From: Lytechinus variegatus
Taxonomy: Eukaryota > Echinodermata > Echinoidea > Temnopleuroida > Toxopneustidae
Reading direction: 5' to 3'
NCBI RefSeq assembly: GCF_018143015.1
Contig: NC_054748.1
Location: 3,710,080 to 3,774,079, forward strand
DNA length: 64,000 bases
Below the pieces are notes generated by a model. It ran no database searches. It saw nothing but the letters and a program-made list of their open reading frames with translations, and was not told the origin of the DNA. Positions 36,070 to 48,000 of the stretch are shown here, one piece after another. Position numbers and translations under genes: made by a program. Positions within the stretch are counted from its first letter, which is position 1. The number at the start of each line of letters is the position of its first letter.

Positions 36070-39000
36070 GTAAGATTATGATACTTATGATAATTCGAAA
36101 ATTATTCATTTCAATTCAAATGAGCATTTATTGTATTCCATTTCCCAATTTATACATTTATACAATTTCTAAGCATGAATGCATGTCAAACAGTCAACAT
36201 TGTTAAACAGCCATGCAGTCAAACCCATTTGAATGCCGACAAAAGCTAAATTGCTTTATTTCGAATGATTGTTTCCTTTACTGGTTTGATGATGATTAAT
36301 GTTTGTGTCAATATTTAGTTACGCCAAGGCTTTGTCATAGTGGAGAAGCATTTAAATACTTTTATAAGGAGGAGTGATGGGATAAAGAGAAGGATAAAAT
36401 CTCCCTTAAAATCGCATTGAGCGTGGGGTTTTATTTGGCAATGTCCTTATACAAGTTTTATTTCATCTTCATAAATTCACAGATGTTTACCTCGGTAATG
36501 TTGAACGAGGCGTGACTGCTAAGGATGGCGAACCTGTTATTATCAAAGAGATGGCTGGAACAGCTTGGGTAGATGGGAAGAACTTGCTTGGTCCTATCGT
36601 GGGTCAGTTCTGCGTAGACCTTGCAATCGAGAAGGCTAAGCAAGCTGGTATAGGATGGGTTGTGGCAAAAGGTGAGGTCTTACATCGCTATATGAAGGGC
36701 CCAGTTGCAGGAAGAAGTTTCGCTCATGAGATACAGTATTTGATTTCAACCAATCGTATGCGCCCATTCGTATCTTGAGCGTAATTGTTTAGGCTGCGCG
36801 TGCAACAGTTACTTGTATGATTGGAAAGTTTCCACAAAAGTGGCTCAAATTCCGGAAAAAGGATTTCATGGGTAAACATAAATTTACTACCACTCATTCG
36901 CGCACTTTACCTTCTGAAACTGTCCCTAGAGCATGTAGAGTATGTGAATTTGATTGTGACAGGATTCTTTCATGATGGTATTCAGACAAGTAAACGAGAC
37001 TACTTTGAACCCTTCTTACTTTGAACATGTGTAAAAAAGTATGTCATGCAAAACATTTTGAAAGGTGCATGCTTGACTGAATTCGGTTACGATATTCAGA
37101 TATCTCTCCGACTTTTATATCATGATCCTATTACGTCAAGTCCCCAATAGCGCCGCAACAGCAACGCAAGCGCAGTAAAACACTGTGGCAAGTGCGCACC
37201 AGTGTTGTAGTCAAGGCTCAAACCTCCAAGGCCAAGGCTAAGGCCAAGGCTTTAATACCCAAGGCCAAGGCTTCAATAACCAAGGCTGAGGCCAAGGCAT
37301 GGAAACCAAGGCCAAGGCCAAGGCCTGAAAACTTCAAGGCCAAGGCCAAGGCATTTCAATTGTACAATATATGGAACAAAAATTAGACAGCAATGCTTAG
37401 GCGGCATACATGACACACAGGACCAAATGTATAAAAGGTGTGAGCGAGCAAAATTTTTTACCCTTGTACATTTAAAACGAAAATAATTTCATGATAGATC
37501 ATGTAGATTTAGACATAAAATTAAGATAAATATATAGTTACCTTTATACATTTGACTATTGTTCTAGGCGATTCACATTGCAATAATTATTATTACCAAG
37601 GTGATCTGATCCTGGCATGCCCATTCTCAACATATGTCTTTCTCCTCTACCTGGGACAGGGGAGGCAGAATGTATTTTTTTTTTTGGGGGGGGAGGTCAA
37701 AGCCAAAAAGCACTTACAGTATAAGTCAAAATGAGAATTATGGTGCAAACAGATATTTTCAAAATGAGATTATCAACTCTGTGAAGAAGTTGTGTGTTTT
37801 GTGGAAATTAAGTTCAGCAAAGCTTTTTTAAGTGATTTCTAATTGATAAGACAGATATTTTGATTTAGGCTTTAATATCCCGCTATAGAAAGCATAGCGA
37901 GCAAGTGGTTTTGAAAAAAAAATCAATTTTGAAGTTGTAAAACTCAATTTTGGGTCAATTATGGTGCTAATCACTGTTAAAAGGACATCCTTGCGAGATG
38001 TTGTAATAAGATGTAATAAGAAATGAAATTTAAATATTTCGAGCTGTTTTTGTAATCATGAAAAAGGTGTGCATCTTAATACTAAACAAATTAACGCGAG
38101 CACAAAACACAAGCTGAAATTTTTACTGACCAGAAAAGGAAGCTGTTCTGGACTGCATTTAGTGACTCATAAATAGGATACATAACTCACCAATCAAATA
38201 ATGCGAGCGCAAAGCGCGAGCTCAAAAATTTGTAATATTCCGACCTAAAAACTAGACATTCTAAGCATTTTTTTTGGGTGTAAATTGAATGCGAACCTTG
38301 CTTAACAATAATTTATGCAAGCACAATCCAAAATTTGTTGATTTTGAAACCTAAATTTTTCTCTGTATGCCATGCTTGGCCCCTCAAAATTTTTGGCTCA
38401 TCATGCCATTGATGCCATAGCCCATTTGGAAATGACAAAATTGAAGTTTGTGTTCAAGTTTACCGAATCTTTTCAGAATATCATTAAGACTTAAAACATT
38501 CTTGTTGGTCAAAGAAAATAATACAAGGAAAACATAATGGAATAGAAATCAACTTTGTTATCATTCTTTCGAGTAAGCTATTTTTAAAGTATGAAAATTG
38601 TTGTCAAAATTGCAGTCAGATCTGTCAGAATTATTCCTGTCATAAAATCACTATAATCAGTGGCATACCGTGGGTCACGGCATTTGGGGGCACCAGCAAA
38701 AACTTAGAATTGCCTAGTGAGCGCGTGAAGCGCGCCCAGTTGCCAGGTATACTGACCTAATAGAGATATTTTTATAAGGACAGTGGCAATAAACGGACAT
38801 GTATCTCACTAGTCAAATAATAAGCGAGCGCGAAGCGTGAGCTTAAAATTTTTGATATTCAAACCTAAAAAGGGACATTACAGTCAATCTTTTGTAATCA
38901 TGATATGTACCTGTCTCGCTAAATAATGCGAGCGCGAAGCGTGAACTGAAATTTTTGTAAATATTGACCCCAAACAGGAAGATTTTAAAGACTATATTTT

Positions 39001-42000
39001 AGGAATCTTTTATCTATTAAGATTATACACATCTCACCATAGTCATCTAATGGGATTGCCAATAAGCGCTTGCTGATTTTGTTAGAATTACATCTAAACA
39101 TGCACATAAAGCACTTGTAATCATGATATACATACCCATCTCACTAATCAAATCTTGCGAGCGCGAAGCGCGAGCTGAAAATTTAGGAAATTCAGACCTG
39201 AAGAGGGGCATTTTAAGGCTTGTTTGTAGGAATTCAAGAAGACCTTACGTAGTTCACTAACCAAATGATGCGAGCGCGAAGCGCGAGCTGAAAATTTTTG
39301 ATATTCAGATCAGAAAACAGAAAAAGGGACATTTTAAGGACTCATTCTAGGAATTGATGGAGAGCAGACATCTTTCACCAATCCACTACTGCGAACGTAA
39401 GCACAGACAGGAAATGTTTTATATTAAGAAATTGAAATGGGACAATCACTTAAAGTATTCATGAAAAAGAAGCATACTATTGTACATGTAAAATAATAAC
39501 TCGAAGTGCGAGGAAATATATTTGGTAGTTTGGTGTATATTGACTTGAAAACGGGAGGTTTTAGTATAACAGGATTATATATCTCGGTAAACAGACAATG
39601 GGAGCACCAGGAACAATGAAGACATATGCCCTGAGCAAATTATGTTTCATTTATATGAAAAAAAATGTTTCTTATGTACATGAAATGTAACATAACATAA
39701 TTATAACATTATAATGAACATTAACATGATTAATGTCTTCTTTCCCCACTACGTTTCTCTTCCTTTCTCCCTCTTTTCCTCCTTTTTTTAGTCAGCCGAT
39801 GGGGGGGGGGCACGTGCCCCCATGCCCCCCTCCTGTAGTTACGCCACTGACTATAATCCTAATCATAATTATTATCATTATTATTGATATTGTCATTATC
39901 CTTATTAGTCATGATTACATATTAATTTTCATCACTTCTCTTTGTTACATAATGATGTGATGATAATTGCAATTGATGGCACTGCTAAGTACATTTACTG
40001 CTTCTGCTGCTGCTACTGCTGACTGTAGTATTTAGTGTCATTAGATATACAGAACAATTGAAACATTTATAATTACTTATATAAAACAAATGAAAGTACA
40101 AAATACAAAATGCCTTGAAAAAGCCTTGAAAATGCCTTGAAAATGCCTTGAAATTTCAAGGCTCAAAATCCTCAAGGCCAAGGCCAAGGCCCTCTCAAGG
40201 CCAAGGCTTAAATGTTCAAGGCCAAGGCTTTGAAAAAATAGGCCTTAAGGCGCCTTAAGGCCAAGGCCGAGCATCAAGGCACTACAACACTGGTATGTGC
40301 CGCGCACCCTTCTCCCACCCAGGTAGCATGGACGATACGTATGTATTACGATTTATTGTTTGTTATCAGAGGTCATGATTTATTGATGGTTTTCCTTTTA
40401 GGTTATCAATTATTAATTAGTATTTAACAATATTAGTTATACGCACTTTGACACTCATCCAATTTTTCTCATTCTGTTTTTTCTTGTGCGCCTCGGAATA
40501 GAATATTTCTAGATAGATGGCGCTATATAAATGCCTATTATTATTATCATTATCATTAAGGTTCTAACCACTATGGCATAGCAGGTTGGTATTCTATGAG
40601 GATAAAGGATGCTGGTATGATTGGTTTGAGTTTCACTAACACATCTCCTTGTGCCTTTCCTACCAGATCGAGACAGGTAAGGAATTAAGCGTTTCGTGCT
40701 TAATAATGTAAACAAAATTATTATCTTACCCTGCCTAAAAAGCCCGTATTCTCTGCTAGGGTTCAATCTACACTCAGGTTTAAAGTTTTGTTTGAACTGT
40801 CAAAGAATTTTGGGGTTCAACTTTATCATTATTGTTATTTATTTGTTGCATTTGGTTAAACTGTTATAACTAGCTGGGAATGATAACTAGATTGTCCCCC
40901 CCTTCCATTAAATGCTATTGAGGGAATAACATAGTACACATGAAAAAGAAAAAAAAGTAATAACTTAGGTCTTAATTTTTCGGCTTCTAATTATTTCAGC
41001 ACAGATTTAAACCATGGTTTAAATCATCACAGACTTCAGAATACGGATCAATGCGAACCAATGGGAATGCTCAGATCTATTGTTGTACTTTATGAAAATG
41101 GACCATCTTGAATATCCAATTAAAATATAGATATCGTGCTTGCCAGGATATCCCAGGACGAGCTATGGGTGGCTGTGAGATTGCTCCAGTCATGTAACAA
41201 TCTGATTAACTTAAACTGGATTGGTGAAATTTTCCCAAATCTTAAACTTTTGATCCTCATACCAAACATGCCAAAAATTCAACAAAGATTATTTACTTTT
41301 TATCTAATGCGCATTTGAGTCTTCTCGAGTGATATGATTCAAATGATCTTCGCTGGCCAATATTCGCGGCCGGGAAGATACGTTTTGAGTCATTAACTAT
41401 TGGAAGATTGTTTTGCCCCCAGTCACGATTCAGCGAAGGTTGGTGTGCCCTTATGCAGATGGCTTCCTTTAGTCCTCTCTCAAACCATCTTCCCTCCCTG
41501 TCTAAGATCTCCACCTTGTCGAGGTCCATGGCATGCTCCGGCGATTCAATAAAGGTTTTTAGAGTATTGACCGTGGAGGCACAGCTTTCGTTGGTATAAG
41601 GATTAATGAAACGGATCCCAATCCTTCTTTTTTTATTATTGTATAGATTATCACCGGTTCGAACCCCTTAGCATGCAGTGCTCCTGCCGAGAACGGGGAT
41701 AGTTTTGACTTAGACATGGCTACCACGACCGTGGCGTATGGCAAGGTACTATTGTCAGTTCAATTTAATCAGTTGTATTAATCATAATCATGAAGAACTA
41801 GCAAAACATTGCTAGTACTAAAGAATTTGTATTCATGAGTTGGAATTGTTACATAAATTTGAATTGCATAGAAACATTCCTGAATTTTGTTTACAATTCA
41901 AATACAGGACATTTTAATAATAACGATTATTTTGCAATTTTGATAGGGTATATCATAAAAAGTTCACATGAATGATAACGTTAAATCGACCTTATCGTAT

Positions 42001-45000
42001 TGATTAGTTATATTCAATTGATAACTTTATTTAATTCTATACCCAACTTTCATTCAAAAGGGTAAAATGTAGGTTGGTGAACAAATACCTGATTGGACAG
42101 ACCACCGTTAAATATGTATTCGATAAAGGACATGGTTGAATGCTTTTTGTGTGTAATTTACACAAATAAATCATTACATTTGTCAAAAAAAGACATGTAA
42201 TATAATTAAAACAGGAAATATAATGGTTGTAAAGTGTAATGTTGTACAAATAATAGAACATTGAAACTTCATGTTTCCCAGCTTTAAGGAATTTTATGAA
42301 ACAGTAATAGCCGGTTTTGTCCTTGTCCCGTATCTGAAACCTTTAAAGGCTCCCCAGAAAGGTTTTAAATTACGTTTAACAGCAAGTCTGGAACTCCTAT
42401 TTAGGTTCTTCGTGTTCTTTACTAAACCAGTGTTTAAGGTCCTAAACCACGTTAATGACCTTTTGGGGAACTCGTTTTCTCAAAGGTTTTAAAATAAGCG
42501 ACAGAAACATTCATATTTTCCTCTTGTTAGAAGGGCAAATTTTATTTTATTTCTCTAAAAGTGTGTAATTTTTCTTTCATCTGAAACACTTATATCACAG
42601 GCTGAAATATGTCATCTAAAGGGACAATCCTTACCAAAAGGATGGGGTTGTGATTCAGGCGGAAAGGTACGCTACGCCCATTTGTATGTGTGTATTTAAA
42701 TACGGAGAGGGTGTAGTAATAGTAAATGTTTATAACGATAACTTCGTCATGAAAATTCTGAGCAACTTTTTTTTCAATTTGGCAACCTATCTAGATTCCA
42801 TATCGTCCAATGAAGAATAACTAATGTAACGCTATTACCAGCGGCAATACTGTTACTATAAAATAAATCAGATATAGTACTGACGAATCATTGAAGAAGA
42901 CAATAATTATTTATTCTTATTGTTATTGCTATCGTTATGATCACTATAATCGTAAAATTGATAATTGATTACTAATGCCAATAGCTATGACGGCGACACC
43001 AATCATGATAATAATGAGAATAATAATAGTAAAGCCTAAAATAAATATACCAAAGAATAATTTAGAACAATAAATATATTATTGGAAATGATATTGCTGA
43101 TAAAAGTTTATCGTTTATAACTTCATTTATGACTTCATCAAGGAAATAGATGGTCAATGCAGTTTTTCACAGAAAGACGTTACAGCGTTCATTTCATAAT
43201 CGGGTGGCTTGCATTGCTGTATCAGCAGACACGGTAGAGCTTTAAAAACAACGACTAATTAACGTTTGTACAGGAGACCTCTGATCCACGTGAGGTACTT
43301 AACGGAGGGGGCCTTCAGCCCCTTGGAGGGGAGGAGATAACGGGTGGATACAAGGGAACTGGTCTTGCTCTTATGGTGGAGGTGTTGACTGGTATATTGG
43401 GAGGGGCACACTTTGGTTCCAACATCAGAAAGTGGCACGGTGGTGACAGAGAAGCTGACTTGGTTAGTATTTGATATATCAGCACCCCCCCCCCCCCCCT
43501 TACCACTCTGTGCCCAGATGTAGTGAACGAGTTCCAGTAAGAAGGAATTCCTGCGATGTTTATGCACTTGTTCAGGGACGCATACATTCGTAATTCCGAA
43601 GCTCGTAATTCCGAAGGTTAGGTTATTCGAAGGGTCCGTATTCCGAAGGTTCGTAATTCCGAAGGTTCGTAATTCCGAAGGTTCGTCAATCCGAAAACGA
43701 AATAAGGTTCGTAATTCCGAAGGTTCGTTAATCCGAAAACGAAATAAGGTTCGTAATTCCGAAGGTTCGTTAATCCGAAAACGAAATAAGGTTCGTAATT
43801 CCGAAGGTTCGTTAATCCGAAAACGAAATAAGGTTCGTTAATCCGAAAATTAAATAAGGTTCGTATTTCCGAAAATGAAAGTAATTCATTTTGGTAACAA
43901 AAACGATGTTGTCATTACAAGATTACACGATATTATGCAATGATAGTAATAACGATCGATGATACATGCGTGTGTTGGGGCCAAAGCATGTATTTCATTA
44001 AGAATGGTGCCCTGATCAAGCATAGGCTAATTTCGATTTTATCTGAGCAATTGCTGCCTATAAGCAAATGGTTTAATTAAAGATGCAGGGGATCAAGTGT
44101 GTTGGAAGCGTGCGAGCAACCTCTAGATAATAGGATTTGTATTGGAGGGGATGTCATTTTTAATAACAGCTTCTGCTGGTAATAAAAATAATACTAATAA
44201 TGATCCTTGTTGAAAGTGCGAATCGCAAGCTGAAACTAGTAGACATTTCATGTAACAAGACGTGAAGTGAGCATTCGGAGCATTTTTTGTAATCGTGAGA
44301 AAGATGTGTATCTTTCTAAAGAATTAATGCGAGGGCGAGCTGTAATTTGTTTATATACTGACCTGGGCCCGTTGCATGAAACTTTTTACCTGAGAAAACT
44401 CAGATTGTTTTTACAGGAGTTTTTGCCCTGTGCTAAAGTCAATGGCGGAAATCAGACTAACCTTAGTTTTCAGTTTTTACCAGAGTTTTCTCAGGTAAAA
44501 AGTTTTATGCAACAGGCTTCAGAAAGTAATCTTTTAAGGACTGCATTTAGTGACTCATGAATAGAATGTATATCTCACGAAATAAATAATGAGAGCGCGA
44601 ACCGCAAGCTTAAAATTTGTGATATTCCAACCTGAAAACTGGACATTTCATACTTCTTTTTTGTAACCAGGAATAGAATGAGTTGCTCAATAAAAAATAA
44701 TTGATGCGGGCGAGAAACGTGAGCCAAATTTTTCCGATTTCCAACCTGAAAACTGGACATTCTACGTGTTCTAAGCATTCTTGTAAAAAAATAATAATAG
44801 CTGGGAGAATAGTTTTCAGAACTGAAGTGGCTTCCCTGGGTAAATGATATCTATATCAATATTATCATTCTAGGCCCACATGAAATTTCCAAAAGTTTGA
44901 GCACGTGATTCGCTCGCAACATCTCACAAGGATGCCCTTTTAACAGTAATTGACCAAAAAGGTGAATTGACATCTTCAGATATGATTTCCCCCAAACCGC

Positions 45001-48000
45001 TTGCTCTCTACGCTCGCAGAAATGAAATGTAAATATATAACTTTAGTGATCACTTAAAAAATTGTGCTCAATTTAGTTACTACAAAACACACAACCTCTT
45101 TACACAGATGATAATCTAATGGTGAAAATATCCGTTTGCACCAAATTGCCCCTATTAGCCCCTTTTTTTGCTTTGCCCCCCCCCCAAAAAAAAAAAAAAC
45201 TTTCCGCCGCCATTTTTAAAACACGCATCGTCTTCGTGGCTAACCGCAAAAAGTTCTTAAAATGTCCCCTTTAGATCAGGTCAGAGCTTATATATTTAAA
45301 AATTCTGTTCGCGCTTCTTGCTAGCAGTTATTATCTAAATTTAGTTGCATAGGCATCTCGCTTTGAAGATCACAAACATATTGCCCATCATAATTATTAA
45401 CAAAAATATATAGCTCGCGCTCGCATTATTTAAAAAGGGTTTATCATGTTATTACATATTTACTTTATTTTATAAGGATAAAGCTAATTATTGACTGTTA
45501 GGACTACCCTTTCAAAGAAAAAAAAATCAACTTTAAACTGCCGATCAAGGAAAATATGGCTAAAACAAATTGCCCCCCCCCCCCCCTCTATTTGACGAAA
45601 GTTGGATCCGCCGGAGGGAGGCAGGGGGCATCAAAAAGGAAATAAAAAACAGGGAATTAATATTTTCCAAAATGGGAAAGTTCCTTTTTCAAAAATAAAT
45701 ATGCCGTTATTCATGTTTTTTTCGAAATAAAATACTCTTTTTAAAGTATACAAGTTAAGTTAAGTTTTCAGGCTGGAATATTGAAAAATTTCAGCTGGCG
45801 CTTTGCACTCTCATTCGATTGGTGAAATATGCATCCTAAAGAGGTCACTAAATGCTTTTTTAACAGGTTCCTTTTCTGGTCAGTATGTTTAAGCTTGCGT
45901 TTTGCGCTCGTGTTAATTCTTTAGTTAGATGCACATCTTTTTAATGACAGCAGAAATCTGCTCGGATTTTTAAAAACTAATTTTCATTTTTTATTTAAAT
46001 AACCTAAAGTTTTAGCTTGTGATTCACGCTCGCAACACCTCGCAATAATGCCATTTTAAGAATAATTGACCACAAAAAACGTTATACAACTTCACCTCTG
46101 AATTTGTTTTACCAAGCCGCTCGCTCATTATATTCTCCCGAAAAATAAAGCCTAAATATACATTTTGCCATAATAAGAAGTCACTTCAAAAAAGTTTTTC
46201 TCTACTTAATCACTATCAAACACACAATGACTTCAAGCAGATGATAATCTTAAGGTGAAAATATCACCAAAGTGCCCATTTTGACGTATGAGTTTCATTT
46301 TTTGGCTTTACCCCCAACGAAAATTCGTTCGGCCGCCCTTGCCTTCCCATCCTCATATGATAATTGAACGGCAACAGTGTCCCCCGCCCCCCTCCCCCTT
46401 GCCTCTGCCTCTGCTTTCCCGTTTTCATTTTTCGGATTAACGAACCTTTTTTGTTTTCGGATTAACGAACCTTATTTTGTTTTCGGATTAACGAACCTTA
46501 TTTCGTTTTCGGATTAACGAACCTTCGGAAAAACGAACCTTATTTCGTTTTCGGATCAACGAACCTTCGGAATAACGAACCTTTTTCCGTTTTCGGATTA
46601 ACGAACCTTCGGAACAACGAACCTTATTTCGTTTTCGGATTAACGAACCTTCGGAACAACGAACCTTATTTCGTTTTCGGATTATCGAACCTTCGGAATT
46701 ACACCACAAATGTTCGGATTAACGAACCCTTTTTCGTTTTCGGATTAACGAACATCGAGGTATAGGCAATTTACGTGTTTCGGAATTACGAACCTTCGGA
46801 ATAAAGAACCTTCGGAATTACGAAGCTTCGGAATTACGAAGTGTAACCGTTCAGGGAATGCGTGATAAAACTGGTGGTTAGAGCGCCTGTTAGGAGCATT
46901 ACTTTAAAACCATATACATGTATATACAATGCATGTTGTGTAACTATCATTAATATGATTATTTCAATTATAATTTATAATGATTTTAATGAATATTGTT
47001 ATTATAATTTTGCATTCTGCGTTTTACCACAAAAGTAAGGGCCGCAATTTGCAATACAAAAAATAATACACAAACCGAAGAAAAAAAAATTGGATGGACT
47101 TTTAAAGAAAAAAAAGGGATTAAAAGGTAACGAAAATTCGCTGCTTGGCTTTATAATTCCCTTTCCTATTTGAATGAGGCAAAAGAGAGAACTTTTCGAT
47201 CGACTTTTCCCCTGAAAAAAGCACACTTCTGCCCCTGAATAGTTATTCTAATTAGAAACCGCTGTATTGTAAAATTATTCTTAAAAAGTTTTTATATTCG
47301 TCTCGTTTTATGTGAAAAGTCTCAATTGAGCTGTTATCAGTCGACTGATAACAGACTTAGATTGACAGTTTCGATATCTTGCTCTCTTGCTTCGCTCAAA
47401 ACGCATACAAGACCCATACTTTCTTCACCCCCCCCCCCCCTTTAACGCTACTACTAATTTTAGTTTTGCATTTTACACGTACTGTATACCATAATTTCTG
47501 GAAGCGCCGTGGTGTAGCGGTTCTGACTCCCGCCTTGTAATCAGAGGGTCGTGTGTTCGAATCCCACAATGGCCTAGCGCCCTTTGGCAAGGTGTCAATC
47601 CACACATTGCCACTCTACCCAGGTGCTAATTGGGTACCGGTAGGAAACAACTGTCATTGTGGTTGGTTTAGGGAGTGTGCGCCTAACAGGCTGCTTGAAA
47701 TGCTATGAATGCAGTGTCCGGGTAATAATTATTGTGAAGCGCTTTGAACAGTCGTAGATTGATAAAGCACTATATAGATGCCAATTGTTATTATTATTAT
47801 TATCATGATAAATGGTTCGTTCGTTAATTTATTCTGATTTATCCAGGGTCAGTGTTTTGTGGCAATAAATTCTGATGCATTCGCTCCGGGATTTTCAGAG
47901 AGGATGACGTCATTGATGGCATCGTGCAGAAATTCTGAACCTGTAAGTATGCTAATTGAATTCAATATAATTATAGTAGAACTCTTTTATGAGTGTGTTA

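Noticed and set aside
35763-36206. 147-codon frame as the start of the dehydrogenase
   Set aside because: Residues before 35915 have no family similarity, are of intronic composition and follow no known N-terminus; a strong acceptor lies at 35914. Beyond 36069 the frame reads intron.
43590-43880. CRISPR-like or satellite array of TTCGTAATTCCGAAGG
   Set aside because: It is one arm of a TIR element with the inverted array at 46432-46838 and flanking 8-bp duplications.
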